In this document: piece after piece, positions 47,200 to 56,460 of the stretch
Position numbering within the stretch: position 1 is the stretch's first letter
Layout of the letters: the number at the start of each line of letters is the position of its first letter
From: Flavobacterium sp.
Lineage (GTDB): Bacteria > Bacteroidota > Bacteroidia > Flavobacteriales > Flavobacteriaceae
Length of the DNA: 64,000 nucleotides
Assembly (NCBI GenBank): GCA_023251135.1
Contig: JAHEZJ010000010.1
Location: 1 to 64,000, forward strand
Direction of reading: 5' to 3'
Program-made: the position numbers and the translations under genes
The notes under the pieces: generated by a model
Database searches by the model: none
Seen by the model: only the letters and a program-made list of their open reading frames with translations
Told to the model about the DNA's origin: nothing

Positions 47200-47505
47200 T
47201 TAGGCCATAAACAAAGCATATTTGTTATAGTTGTATAAAACCAGATCATACGGAACTAAAAGTGGTGCTATTTTTTCTGACGAAGGCTGAAAAGTAATAC
47301 CATTATGTTTTCTGAACAAATAGATCTCTTTTAAACAATTGGACAAGCTCTGGTGAATTCCCGTTGTAAAAGTGGGCAATTGCTTGTCCCCAACCAATAA
47401 ATCAATCTGGTAATTTGAACTGCTTTTAGACAAATTATTTCCTATGATTCTTATTGTAAATGCTGTCGCTTTTCCGTGTTGCTCTCCCTGATACTGTACT
47501 ACCAT
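47200..47505 (-). CDS. Small hypothetical protein
   Basis: A 101-residue cytoplasmic protein from the ATG at 47505 (MVVQYQGEQHGKATAF); the open frame reaches 47565 only through a TTG. It has no signal peptide and no recognised family. The sequence has alternating beta strands and a helix (LSNCLKEIYLFRKHN), and ends FMA. It stands alone, with its own terminator. Confidence 0.6.
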   Translation of the reverse strand: MVVQYQGEQHGKATAFTIRIIGNNLSKSSSNYQIDLLVGDKQLPTFTTGIHQSLSNCLKEIYLFRKHNGITFQPSSEKIAPLLVPYDLVLYNYNKYALFMA

Positions 47506-47651
47506 AATTTTATTATTAAAAAGGTTAGATTCTCTTATTGTACTCTCAATTTGTTTCTTCTGCAAATTGAAGAATTAAAGTTATGAAAAAAAAGCAATGG
47601 ACTAAAAAAAATGTTATTTTTTCTGCTTCGAAAAGGTAAATTTCAGACGTA

Positions 47652-47678
47652 AAAAAACCGTAACGAATTACGGTTTTT
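47652..47678 (-). terminator. Terminator of the secreted LRR gene
   Basis: Stem AAAAACCGTAA / TTACGGTTTTT with CGAA loop; T-run on the minus strand. Confidence 0.75.
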
Positions 47679-47742
47679 AAACAATTAACTAAATATATTT
47701 AATCAACTTTTTAACGAGTGTAAAATTCATTCATAAGCGCGA

Positions 47743-48456
47743 TTAATTTCGGGTAACCATTGTAGTTTCTTTTTCAGCGGCGATTTCTAATAAAAAAGGA
47801 TTCCCTTCTTCGTCAAACATCGTCATATTTAAAGCGTCCAGCAAAATCAGATTTTTCGAAACGCCACCTTTAAATTTATTATACGAAAGATTCAATTCAG
47901 ACAAATGATGTAGTTTTTCCAATTCATTTGGAATTTCTCCTTCAAAATTATTATCAAACAAACTCAGGTTTTGCAAAGCACTAAAGTTGGCCACTTCTTT
48001 ACTTAAACTGCCCGACAGCTGGTTTTGGTTTAAAAGCAAAACTTTCAAAGTTCTGATCGTATAAAGAGAACCCGGTAACTGTCCCTGAATTTCATTATTG
48101 AATAGCGCCAGAGTCTCTAATTGGTTTAATTTTCCAATCTCTAAAGGAAGCTGTCCCTGAATTTTATTATCGTGCAAATCGATGGTGACTAAATTGACCA
48201 AAGCAAACAATTCGACAGGCAGATTTCCTTCTAAATTGTTATTCGCCAAATGCAGTTCGACAACTTTACCATTTTTAACGATTACCCCGTGCCAGGTGGC
48301 GACCGAGAGTGATAAATCCCATTTTACTTTCCAGTCCGAACCCTTTGTCGCATCATACAATTTGATAAGCGCCTCTTTCTCTTTATCTGAAACCGTGTCA
48401 GCAAAAATATTGAGAGAAAAAATAAAAGCTAAAAAAAATGTGGTTAAGCTTTTCAT
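47743..48456 (-). CDS. Secreted leucine-rich-repeat protein
   Basis: A protein of 237 residues from the second Met (48456). A signal peptide (KSLTTFFLAFIFSLNIFA) is followed by the plant-type LRR cap EALIKLYDATKGSDWKVKW and five to six LRRs of the form LxxLxLxxNxLxGxLP (LHLANNNLEGNLP, ALFNNEIQGQLP, NQNQLSGSL, FDNNFEGEIP). No C-terminal sorting domain is present, so it may remain periplasmic or be surface-associated. Plant-type LRRs mediate protein binding; the partner is unknown. Monocistronic. Confidence 0.85.
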   Translation of the reverse strand: MKSLTTFFLAFIFSLNIFADTVSDKEKEALIKLYDATKGSDWKVKWDLSLSVATWHGVIVKNGKVVELHLANNNLEGNLPVELFALVNLVTIDLHDNKIQGQLPLEIGKLNQLETLALFNNEIQGQLPGSLYTIRTLKVLLLNQNQLSGSLSKEVANFSALQNLSLFDNNFEGEIPNELEKLHHLSELNLSYNKFKGGVSKNLILLDALNMTMFDEEGNPFLLEIAAEKETTMVTRN

Positions 48457-48634
48457 CACAAAATTGGGGTTTTATTGATGGCATAAAATTATACATTTCA
48501 CAGTTATAAAGCACATAATGTCGATAAACTGTTGATAAAAATTAATTTAACCGTAATTTTACTACTTATATAAAATGTGTTTTTTGCAACTTTTTTGTTT
48601 AAATTTGAACAACTAATCCTAAAAACCTCATATT

Positions 48635-49123
48635 ATGGAATTTAACCCTATTGCCCTATTTTTATCTGCAGTCGTAACACTGGCTGTTGGATTTATCTGG
48701 TACAACCCAAAAGTGTTTGGAACTGTCTGGATGAGAGAAAATAATCTCACAGAAGAAGATCTTCGAACAGGAAATATGCTTAAAATATTTGGTTTTACGT
48801 ACCTTTTTTCCTTAATGATTACCGTAATTCTAATGTCACTAACCATTCATCAAACCGGTGCTTTGGGAATGGTGGGCGGACCTCCTTTGGTTGCCACTGC
48901 AAAACCTTCCTATGCCGCTTTTCTGAATGATTACGGATTAGCCTACCGCACGTTTAAACATGGTGCCCTTCACGGATTCATGTCGGCCTTGTTTTTTGCC
49001 TTACCGGTGATTGGAATCAATGGTTTATTTGAGAGAAAATCATGGAAATACATCTTTATTCATGCTGGCTTTTGGGCAGTTTCGCTTACATTGATGGGCG
49101 GAATCATCTGCGCATTTGCCTAA
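48635..49123 (+). CDS. DUF1761 family membrane protein
   Basis: A 162-residue integral membrane protein with four hydrophobic segments. The family hallmark FIWYNPKVFGTVWMREN lies at residues 20-36, and the second half has HGALHGFMSALFFALPVIGIN. Function unknown. A possible -7 element (TAAATTTG) lies at 48600-48607. Confidence 0.88.
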   Translation: MEFNPIALFLSAVVTLAVGFIWYNPKVFGTVWMRENNLTEEDLRTGNMLKIFGFTYLFSLMITVILMSLTIHQTGALGMVGGPPLVATAKPSYAAFLNDYGLAYRTFKHGALHGFMSALFFALPVIGINGLFERKSWKYIFIHAGFWAVSLTLMGGIICAFA

Positions 49124-49135
49124 TAAACAACTTAT

Positions 49136-49168
49136 AAACCCGTTTGAAATTAAAACTCAGACGGGTTT
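49136..49168 (+). terminator. Terminator of the DUF1761 gene
   Basis: Stem AAACCCGTTT / AGACGGGTTTT with a 12-nt loop followed by T-rich sequence. Confidence 0.6.
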
Positions 49169-49239
49169 TCTTAATAATAACTTAAAGCAATTGAGTTCTT
49201 ATAAATATTATCTAATTTTGAAGAAATTAGCTCACTCTT

Positions 49240-50385
49240 TTGACTACAACCTATTCTTTCGAAATATACAACAGCGCGTCGCTACTGCCCTTAGAATGGA
49301 ATTCTCTGGCCGTAGAGAATATTTTTTTAACCAAAGAATATCTTGAAGTACTGGAAAACTCCTGTCCGGTAAATATGATATGTCATTTTATTGGAATTTT
49401 CAGCGACAACAAACTGACAGGAATTGTTTTAACTCAGTTTCTATTTACCGAAAAATTAGACTCCTTTGGCGAACGAGACCAATGTTTAAAAACCTCTGTG
49501 CGTAATTTTGCTTTTAAGAATTTTGCCTCTCATGTGTTATTCGTGGGAAACAATATGCTTACCGGACAAAATGCATTTGTATTTGCTTCAGACGTAAAGC
49601 TACCCATAGCCTTTAAAACACTGCACAAAGCTATTAATCAGCTTAAAAAAGACCTGAAAGCAAACGGGAAAAAAGTTCATATTACGAGTATAAAAGATTT
49701 TACAGCGACTGAAATTATCCCCCTACAGGCCGAATTTAAAAACAATTATACCTTTTCGACCCAACCCAATATGATTTTTGAGATCCATAAAGAATGGACT
49801 TCTGAACAAAATTATATTGATGCACTGTCAAAAAAATATCGCGATCAATACAAACGGGCCCGGAAAAAAGCAGACGGAATTGAGAAACGAAAAATGTCTT
49901 TAGCCGACATTAAGCGATACGAGGATGTTATCTACGATTTGTATTTTCATGTGGCCAAAAACGCCCCTTTTAACACCTTCTTCTTAGCCCGAAATCACTT
50001 TAGCTTTTTTAAAGAAATCATGAAAGATAATTTTTTATTTTATGGCTATTTTTTAGAAGAGAAGTTAATAGGCTTTAATACACTCATAAAAAATGGAGAG
50101 GCAATGGATACCTATTTTTTAGGCTATGATGAGACCATTCAACGCGAAAAAATGCTGTATCTGAACATGCTTTACGACATGATTGCCTATTCGATCAATC
50201 ACGGTTTCAAAACCGTTGTGTTTGCCCGAACAGCCCTGGAAATTAAAAGCTCTGTTGGAGCAAAGCCGGTCAAGATGTACGGATTAATTACCCACAGCAA
50301 TACCCTTATCAATCACAATATTGGCCGATTGTTTAATTATCTCGAACCCAAAACAGACTGGCAGGAACGAAATCCGTTTAAATAA
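49240..50385 (+). CDS. GNAT/FemAB-like acyltransferase-fold protein
   Basis: A 381-residue soluble protein. The start codon is a TTG at 49240; no ATG occurs before residue 46 and the N-terminal sequence (TTYSFEIYNSASLLPLEWNSLA) looks genuine. The first half resembles the DUF482/FemAB-type N-terminal fold (VENIFLTKEYLEVLE), and the second half has KKYRDQYKRARKKADGIE and LFYGYFLEEKLIGFN, a GNAT-like core. These proteins transfer acyl or aminoacyl groups, but the substrate is unknown. Monocistronic. Confidence 0.65.
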   Translation: MTTTYSFEIYNSASLLPLEWNSLAVENIFLTKEYLEVLENSCPVNMICHFIGIFSDNKLTGIVLTQFLFTEKLDSFGERDQCLKTSVRNFAFKNFASHVLFVGNNMLTGQNAFVFASDVKLPIAFKTLHKAINQLKKDLKANGKKVHITSIKDFTATEIIPLQAEFKNNYTFSTQPNMIFEIHKEWTSEQNYIDALSKKYRDQYKRARKKADGIEKRKMSLADIKRYEDVIYDLYFHVAKNAPFNTFFLARNHFSFFKEIMKDNFLFYGYFLEEKLIGFNTLIKNGEAMDTYFLGYDETIQREKMLYLNMLYDMIAYSINHGFKTVVFARTALEIKSSVGAKPVKMYGLITHSNTLINHNIGRLFNYLEPKTDWQERNPFK

Positions 50386-50436
50386 ATCCTGAATTTATAA
50401 TGCTAGTTAAGAGATTTTAGATTGAAGGTTATACAG

Positions 50437-50618
50437 ATCGTTCCTATGGAACTCTTGAAAACACTATCCCTATTTTTCAACGGATTAAAATCCGTTGCTA
50501 CAACATATACATTCCTACGGAATTTTGATGGCAACTCCGCTAGGAGTGCAATATTTATAGAAACAAATTCAACAACCGTTTTTAGCCCCATCGGGGCGAT
50601 ACATTTCGCAATCGGTTT
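50437..50618. repeat. Hairpin-array repeat, copy 1
   Basis: Contains in order CGTTCCTATGGAAC, the palindrome CAACGGATTAAAATCCGTTG, ATTCCTACGGAAT, ACTCCGCTAGGAGT and GCCCCATCGGGGC. Each is a small hairpin. Copy 2 at 50688 keeps the order. With copy 2 it fills the gap 50386-50917, where no gene is seen. Confidence 0.8.
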
Positions 50619-50687
50619 TACCCAGCCTCCAACATCTGAAATCAAAAATCGTTAATCGAAAATCGTTAATAAAAAACGATTATATAT

Positions 50688-50911
50688 ATCGTTCCTACGG
50701 AACTAATTAAAACACACCTTATTTTCAACGGATTAAAATCCGTTGCTACAACATATACATTCCTACGGAATTTAGAAGGAGGCAAAAGAATTCCTAAATT
50801 TCTATTTTCTCCCGAAATCACAAAAGCAACTCCGTTAGGAGTACAATATTTATAGAAACAAATTCAAACACCGGTTTTAGCCCCATCGGGGCGACACATT
50901 ACACAATCGGA
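50688..50911. repeat. Hairpin-array repeat, copy 2
   Basis: Same five small hairpins in the same order as copy 1, with an insertion of about 45 bp between the third and fourth. Confidence 0.8.
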
Positions 50912-50917
50912 TTCCCC

Positions 50918-51787
50918 CTAAGGGATTGCTATTTTCATTTGTTTGTGCAGAATGTGAATTTCCAGCGAGCTTTGCGCTCCGCAATATTCTCCATCAATCT
51001 GAAAATTCACCGGATAATCGGTTTTTATCGTCGCTTTATCTGTGGAAATAATTACAATATCATCCGAATCAATTGGCATATTTCCTGTAATAATTTTTCC
51101 GATTAATAATAAATCTAGGCTTTTTAAGATCACCAATTCAAACTTTCCATCGTTCATCGCACCATTTGGATTAATGATAACACCCGTGCCGTATTTCTGA
51201 GAATTGGCAATAACAATCATTCGCGCGGTATGCTCGACGGTTTCATGATTAGCCGAGATTGTCGCTACAAAAGGCTCTTCTGATTCTTTTAAAGCCGAAT
51301 ATGCCTGTAAAGCATACCCCCAGAAACCACGTAAATTACTTTCTTCGTAGTTTTTCACCAGATTAGCATTTACGCCAATATCACTCAAATGAATGCTTTT
51401 TTTGCCATTAATACTAATCATATCCATTTCGATATAATGATGCAAAAAAGCTATTTTCAGGTTCTCCTCGATGGTATCCGGCAGGTTTAAATCGACCGAC
51501 AATCCGTTGGCTGAACCAGCGGGTAAAATGCCAATAACGACATCAAACTGCTCCACCGCTTCGGCCACCATTTTTATGGTACCATCTCCCCCAGCCACTA
51601 CAATACGTTCGGGCTGATACTGATTGTAAAGCCCCTGTACTTTTTTCTGATCGTTCTTTCCGGTCGTTTCATAAACTTCCAAATCAAAATTATTGGTAGC
51701 CGCGAACTCTTCCACGACAGATATTAAATCTGATTTATCCAGATCTCCCGAAATAGGGTTTACCACAAATAGGATATTCTTTTTCAA
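50918..51787 (-). CDS. Diacylglycerol/lipid kinase family protein (YegS/BmrU-like)
   Basis: A 289-residue kinase. The nucleotide-binding motif VAGGDGT (65-70) and ILPAGSANGLSVDL are the DAGK catalytic-domain signatures, and the C-terminal half is the usual beta-sandwich (PVNFQIDGEYCG). It phosphorylates diacylglycerol or a related lipid at the membrane. The gene is divergent from an App1-type phosphatidate phosphatase, 62 bp away, so the two could form a lipid phosphorylation-dephosphorylation switch. Confidence 0.93.
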   Translation of the reverse strand: MKKNILFVVNPISGDLDKSDLISVVEEFAATNNFDLEVYETTGKNDQKKVQGLYNQYQPERIVVAGGDGTIKMVAEAVEQFDVVIGILPAGSANGLSVDLNLPDTIEENLKIAFLHHYIEMDMISINGKKSIHLSDIGVNANLVKNYEESNLRGFWGYALQAYSALKESEEPFVATISANHETVEHTARMIVIANSQKYGTGVIINPNGAMNDGKFELVILKSLDLLLIGKIITGNMPIDSDDIVIISTDKATIKTDYPVNFQIDGEYCGAQSSLEIHILHKQMKIAIP

Positions 51788-51849
51788 AGTTTTGTTTTTA
51801 AAATCAATTAAAATAATTAATTTACATCATCCATAAATATACACAATTA

Positions 51850-52812
51850 ATGAAACCAATTTTACAATTATATCGCGGTTACGCCAATGAAGAAGAATTA
51901 ATTGTAATGGGACATGTTTTCAGAAGAACCTATGAGTATGATTTTCAGAAGAAAAACTTCAAAAATGCCACTTCAATTATCAATCAGTTCAGAATAAAAA
52001 CCATCAAAAATTTTGATATTTATCTAAAATGCGGCAATCAGGAGATTCATACCAAAACATTGGACGACGGCTATTTTAAGTTTTGTATTCCGCTGGAAAA
52101 AGAAACTCATTTTGGGTGGATTGAATACGAAGTCAGCATTAAACATAAAACGGAGACCATAACCGAAAAAGGCAGTTTTATTAGACCTCACAAAGGAAAA
52201 CTAGGTATTATCTCCGATATTGATGACACTTTTCTGATTTCGCATACCGGGAATTTCTTTCGGAAAATATATGTTCTTTTATTTAAAAATGTGAATGACC
52301 GTAAGGTTTTTAAAGGTGTTGTTCCGCATTATCAGGCTTTGAGTTCAGCCGGAAGAAATAATAAGGAAGAGGAAAACGCTTTTTTTTATGTATCCAGCAG
52401 CGAATGGAATCTGTATCGTTTTATTGTCAAATTTACCAAAATACATCATCTGCCGAGAGCCGTAATTCTGCTGAAAGACATCAAAAGAGGAATCGCCGAT
52501 TTCTTTATGAGCGGACATGGGAATCACGATCATAAATTTGATAAAATAAAACACGTTCTGGAATTCTACCCCAATCTTAAATATGTTTTATTAGGAGATG
52601 ATTCGCAGCAAGATCCCATTTTGTATGAGCGCATCTGCAAAATATTTCCTGTAACCGTAAAAGCAGTTTATATCAGACAAACAGGGAAACACAAAAAAGA
52701 AGCCACCAAAACGATCCTGAAAAATCTCGAAAATTTAGAGGTTTCCGTTTGTTATTATAAAGACAGCAGTGAAGCTATTATGCACTCTAAATCTATTGGT
52801 CTTATTTTGTGA
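51850..52812 (+). CDS. App1-family phosphatidate phosphatase (DUF2183, HAD fold)
   Basis: A 320-residue protein. The N-terminal about 110 residues form a beta-rich domain; the C-terminal part is the App1 catalytic domain with the HAD-type nucleophile motif DIDDT (123-127), YVSSSEWNLY, and LLGDDSQQDPILY. App1 of yeast is a Mg-dependent phosphatidate phosphatase that makes diacylglycerol, the opposite reaction to the lipid kinase encoded next door. No signal peptide or membrane helix is seen. Confidence 0.9.
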   Translation: MKPILQLYRGYANEEELIVMGHVFRRTYEYDFQKKNFKNATSIINQFRIKTIKNFDIYLKCGNQEIHTKTLDDGYFKFCIPLEKETHFGWIEYEVSIKHKTETITEKGSFIRPHKGKLGIISDIDDTFLISHTGNFFRKIYVLLFKNVNDRKVFKGVVPHYQALSSAGRNNKEEENAFFYVSSSEWNLYRFIVKFTKIHHLPRAVILLKDIKRGIADFFMSGHGNHDHKFDKIKHVLEFYPNLKYVLLGDDSQQDPILYERICKIFPVTVKAVYIRQTGKHKKEATKTILKNLENLEVSVCYYKDSSEAIMHSKSIGLIL

Positions 52813-52858
52813 AATGTGAGATGTTTTTTATTAGAGGCGATAAACTTTACGTATAAAA

Positions 52859-52895
52859 AAAACTTTGCCAAAGTTCAAGCCTTTGACAAAGTTAT
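52859..52895 (-). terminator. Terminator between App1 and ABC-F genes
   Basis: Stem AACTTTGCCAAAG / CTTTGACAAAGTT (one mismatch). An A-run on the left gives a T-run on the minus strand, and the plus side is also T-rich, so it may work both ways. Confidence 0.7.
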
Positions 52896-52959
52896 ATTTT
52901 CATTTCAAAACTGAAAACTGACACTGAGACCGAAGACTGTGACAGCAACTGAAAACTAA

Positions 52960-54873
52960 TTAAGCATTAAAGTTATCAATCTCTTCCTGAACGATCTCCC
53001 AATCCAATAGCAATTGATCTAAGTCTTTTTTCTTTTTGTTGTATGCGGTGAAAAATGAGGCGTCTTCAATGTGTTTGTCGTAATTCGAGGCCAGCATTTT
53101 ATCATCGTGCTGAATGTCTTTTTCCAATTGTTTGATTTGACTCTCTACTTTACTCAATCGGTTTTGAAGTGCTTTTCCTTTTTTCTGATCTTCGTAAGAA
53201 GTTTTATTGCTTTCTTTAGGAGCCGCAGCTTTCGCAACATCTTTTTTCTCAACCTCACGCATGTTCTCCAAGTTGCGTTGCTCTAAGAAATAATTAATAT
53301 CTCCTAAGTATTCTTTTATCTTTTGATCTTTGAATTCGTAAACGATATTCGACATTCCCTGAAGAAAATCTCTATCGTGAGAAACCAATAACAGCGTTCC
53401 TCCAAATTTTTGAAGTGCTGCTTTCAAAACGTTCTTCGATTTAATGTCCAGGTGATTCGTAGGCTCATCCATCAGCAAAACATTGATAGGCTGCAACAAC
53501 AGTTTACAAAGTGCCAGACGGTTACGCTCCCCTCCTGAAAGTACCTTTACTTTTTTCTCAACATCGTCTCCGCGGAATAAAAAGGATCCCAACATATCAC
53601 GAACTTTCATACGGTTGGTATCGGTTGCGGCATCTTCCATCGTTTGCAACAATGTGATTTCACCATCAAGATATTCTGCCTGATTTTGAGCAAAATAACC
53701 CAATTGTACGTTATGTCCTAATTTGATGTTCCCCTTATATTCAAACTCGTTTACAATAGCCTTAATAAAAGTCGATTTCCCTTGACCATTTTGTCCCACA
53801 AAAGCAATTTTACTTCCGCGTTCTACCAACAAATCAATATCTTTTAAAATAACTTTATCTCCGTAAGCTTTTGTAACATGTTCGGCTTCGATTACTACTT
53901 TTCCCGGTTCTTTTGAAACTGGAAACGAAATATTCATCACCGAATTATCATCCTCATCCACTTCGATTCTTTCTACTTTATCTAACTTTTTAATTAACGA
54001 TTGCGCCATCGAAGCTTTTGAAGCTTTTGCACGGAACTTTTCGATTAATTTTTCAGTTTCTTCAATCTTCTTCGCCTGATTTTTTTGAGTTGCCAATTGC
54101 TTTTCGCGAATTTCATGACGCAATTCTAAGTATTGCGAATACGGCTTATTAAAATCATAGGCTTTCCCCAAGGAGATTTCGATGGTACGATTGGTTACAT
54201 TATCAAGGAACATTTTATCGTGCGATACAATAACCACAACTCCCGGATAGTTACGAAGGAAACTCTCCAACCAAATGATACTCTCAATATCCAGGTGATT
54301 GGTTGGCTCATCCAGCAGCAATACATCATTGGATTGCAGTAGCAGTTTAGCCAACTCAATACGCATTCTCCAACCTCCCGAAAATGTTTCGGTTTGATTG
54401 TTAAAAACTTCTCTTTTGAAACCCAATCCTAAAAGAATTTTCTCGGTATCTCCTACATAGTTATACCCTCCCAGAAGGTCAAAACGATGGGTGTAATCAG
54501 ATAAATCTTCGATGATCTGGCCATATTCTTCACTTTCATAATCGGTTCTGGTAACCAATTGATGATTGATTTCTTCTAGTTTTTTCTCTACAATTTTAAT
54601 TTCTGTAAAGGCTTCATACGCTTCTTCCAACACTGTTCTACCGCGTTCAAAATCAATATCCTGACGCAAGAACCCCATTCGGATATCTTTTTCCTGGGAA
54701 ATAACCCCGGAATCAGGAGCAAAATCTCTTGCTAACATTTTAAGCATTGTAGATTTACCAGCTCCGTTTTTACCAACAAGACCTACGCGGTCGCCGGCTC
54801 CTAAACGGAAAGTAACTTCTTCAAATAAATATGTTCCTCCAAAAGAAACCGAAAGATTGTGTATATTAAGCAT
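52960..54873 (-). CDS. ABC-F family ATPase (Uup/EttA-like)
   Basis: A 637-residue cytoplasmic protein with two ABC ATPase domains: Walker A GLVGKNGAGKSTML (about 32-45) and AFVGQNGQGKSTFI (about 350-363), signatures TFSGGWRMRIELAKLLL and LSGGERNRLALCKLLL, and Walker B LLLDEPTNHLDIES/LLMDEPTNHLDIKS. The linker (about 235-310) and a C-terminal coiled coil (about 555-630; SKVESQIKQLEKDIQ) are those of Uup-type ABC-F proteins that act on ribosomes. No transmembrane segments. Monocistronic, with a -7-like element upstream. Confidence 0.95.
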   Translation of the reverse strand: MLNIHNLSVSFGGTYLFEEVTFRLGAGDRVGLVGKNGAGKSTMLKMLARDFAPDSGVISQEKDIRMGFLRQDIDFERGRTVLEEAYEAFTEIKIVEKKLEEINHQLVTRTDYESEEYGQIIEDLSDYTHRFDLLGGYNYVGDTEKILLGLGFKREVFNNQTETFSGGWRMRIELAKLLLQSNDVLLLDEPTNHLDIESIIWLESFLRNYPGVVVIVSHDKMFLDNVTNRTIEISLGKAYDFNKPYSQYLELRHEIREKQLATQKNQAKKIEETEKLIEKFRAKASKASMAQSLIKKLDKVERIEVDEDDNSVMNISFPVSKEPGKVVIEAEHVTKAYGDKVILKDIDLLVERGSKIAFVGQNGQGKSTFIKAIVNEFEYKGNIKLGHNVQLGYFAQNQAEYLDGEITLLQTMEDAATDTNRMKVRDMLGSFLFRGDDVEKKVKVLSGGERNRLALCKLLLQPINVLLMDEPTNHLDIKSKNVLKAALQKFGGTLLLVSHDRDFLQGMSNIVYEFKDQKIKEYLGDINYFLEQRNLENMREVEKKDVAKAAAPKESNKTSYEDQKKGKALQNRLSKVESQIKQLEKDIQHDDKMLASNYDKHIEDASFFTAYNKKKKDLDQLLLDWEIVQEEIDNFNA

Positions 54874-54940
54874 AATGTGTAACTATTGTTGCAAGCAGTG
54901 AAGGCTTTAAGTACCTTATTTACTTTACTTTTTGAAAGTG

Positions 54941-54948
54941 CAAAAGTA
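54941..54948 (-). promoter_or_regulatory. Possible -7 element of the ABC-F gene
   Basis: On the minus strand TACTTTTG, fitting TAnnTTTG, 68 bp upstream of the start. Confidence 0.4.
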
Positions 54949-55010
54949 TGACAATTAATTTAAGTTTCGACTGTCGTTTTAAAAACAAATGGTACAAGGC
55001 ATTTTCATAA

Positions 55011-55050
55011 AAAAAACGGATAAAAGTCTAAATGACCTTTATCCGTTTAA
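55011..55050 (-). terminator. Terminator of the terC-like gene
   Basis: Stem AAACGGATAAAAG / CTTTATCCGTTT with a T-run on the minus strand. Confidence 0.8.
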
Positions 55051-55070
55051 TATATTATTTATTGTATTCC

Positions 55071-56069
55071 TTATGCCTCTTTTGGCTCTGGTAACATCAC
55101 TGATGCAATTACTGAAATTGCCAGAATTCCACCAATTACAAGTAATGAATACACAGATTCAATATGATAAAATGGAGAAATAATCATTTTTACTCCAATA
55201 AACGAAAGAATAATAGCTAAACCATATTGTAATTTACTGAACAAGTGAATGAAGTTATCCAATAAAAAGAACAAGGCTCTAAGTCCTAAAATAGCAAAAA
55301 TGTTAGACGTATAGAGAATGAACGGATCATTCGAAATGGCGAAAATTGCCGGTATAGAATCTACTGCAAACAATAAGTCGGTAAACTCAATTACAGCTAC
55401 TACTACTAAAAGTGGTGTTGCAAGTTTTTTTCCGTTTTCGAATGTAAAGAATTTATCTCCGTCGTATTTATCGCTAACGCTAAAAAACTTTCTGATTAAT
55501 CTTGCTCCTCTGGTATTGTTATAATCCTCTTCATCGTCATCATCGCCAGCAGACCATGATTTGATTCCTGCATAAACCAAAAACAGTCCGAAAGCCGTCA
55601 TGATTAAATTGATATCGTATTTGAAACCTGCAATTCCAACCAGGCTTAAAAGCTTGTTTAAATAAGTAAGTTCGATTAAAAAAGCTCCCGAAAAGATAAA
55701 GATCGCTCTCAAAACCAATGCTCCGATAATACCCCAAAATAAAACTTTGTGTTTGTTTTGGTTGGCTACATCAAAAAACTTGAATACTAATATAAATACA
55801 AAAAGGTTGTCTACAGAAAGTGCTTTCTCAATCCAGTAAGCCGACTGAAATTCGTAAAATTTCGCCGGTCCTGCAAAATAATAAACCAAACCACTAAAAA
55901 TCATCGCTAAACTAATCCATACTAATGACCAGGTTACTGCTTCTTTGTTGCTTACTTCATGGCTTTTTTTACTAAAAATTCCCAAATCCAGTAAAAGCAT
56001 AATCACAATTGCAATCGCAAAAACGATTATTAATCCCGGGTGTTCTGAAAAAATAGGGTGTTGATTCAT
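55071..56069 (-). CDS. TerC family integral membrane protein
   Basis: A 332-residue protein with about nine transmembrane helices. The TerC/Alx hallmarks are YWIEKALSVDNLFVFILVF and IEFTDLLFAVDSIPAIFAI, with an acidic cytoplasmic loop (DDDDEED) near residue 175. Family members export metal ions such as Mn or act in tellurium-resistance complexes. It lies downstream of the ter operon on the same strand, separated by a decayed gene, so functional partnership with TerD/TelA is likely. Confidence 0.93.
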   Translation of the reverse strand: MNQHPIFSEHPGLIIVFAIAIVIMLLLDLGIFSKKSHEVSNKEAVTWSLVWISLAMIFSGLVYYFAGPAKFYEFQSAYWIEKALSVDNLFVFILVFKFFDVANQNKHKVLFWGIIGALVLRAIFIFSGAFLIELTYLNKLLSLVGIAGFKYDINLIMTAFGLFLVYAGIKSWSAGDDDDEEDYNNTRGARLIRKFFSVSDKYDGDKFFTFENGKKLATPLLVVVAVIEFTDLLFAVDSIPAIFAISNDPFILYTSNIFAILGLRALFFLLDNFIHLFSKLQYGLAIILSFIGVKMIISPFYHIESVYSLLVIGGILAISVIASVMLPEPKEA

Positions 56070-56098
56070 TTTGAATATTAATTAGGTTAGTTTAAAAT

Positions 56099-56459
56099 TT
56101 ATTGATTGGCATTTATAATTCTGATAATTCTTGCTGCTTCTTCTTGTGAAAGATTTTTTTGTAATTCAGCTCTATCATTGCTCCAATAGGTATTTCTTTG
56201 TCTTTGGTAAAATCTTTTAGTGAAGTTAACTTACGGCGGGCAATATTACGATTTCCCTGCCATTGAAACAAGTACTGATCGTCATAAACCAAGGGTATAC
56301 AAAATAGACACCTTAGAGTATCTGCATCATCAAAAACTGATCATTTTTGCTGACATACACATTACTCCACTGCATTACATCTTTTTTGATATAATCTCAA
56401 TAGAGCTCCACAAGCAGTCGTGCAGATTCTTTCAATTTTTATTGTTTAAAAAGATTACC
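56099..56459 (-). pseudogene. Decayed gene at the end of the ter operon
   Basis: Minus-strand translation gives protein-like segments in three frames, interrupted by stops: first KLKESARLLVELY, stop, DYIKKDVMQWSNVYVSKND; then VYDDQYLFQWQGNRNIARRK and SLKDFTKDKEIPIGAMIEL; finally AELQKNLSQEEAARIIRIIN before the last stop. The pieces follow each other, as in one coding sequence of about 115 codons broken by at least two frameshifts and two stops. It begins right after a TerD stop codon. The family is not recognised. It also occupies most of the 390-bp gap before the terC-like gene. Confidence 0.5.
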
Positions 56460-56460
56460 A

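Noticed and set aside
49116-49346. Plus-strand 76-codon frame
   Set aside because: It spans a terminator and overlaps the start of the acyltransferase-like gene in another frame.
50437-50911. CRISPR array
   Set aside because: The repeats are two long imperfect copies with internal hairpins, not regularly spaced identical units with unique spacers; no cas genes nearby.
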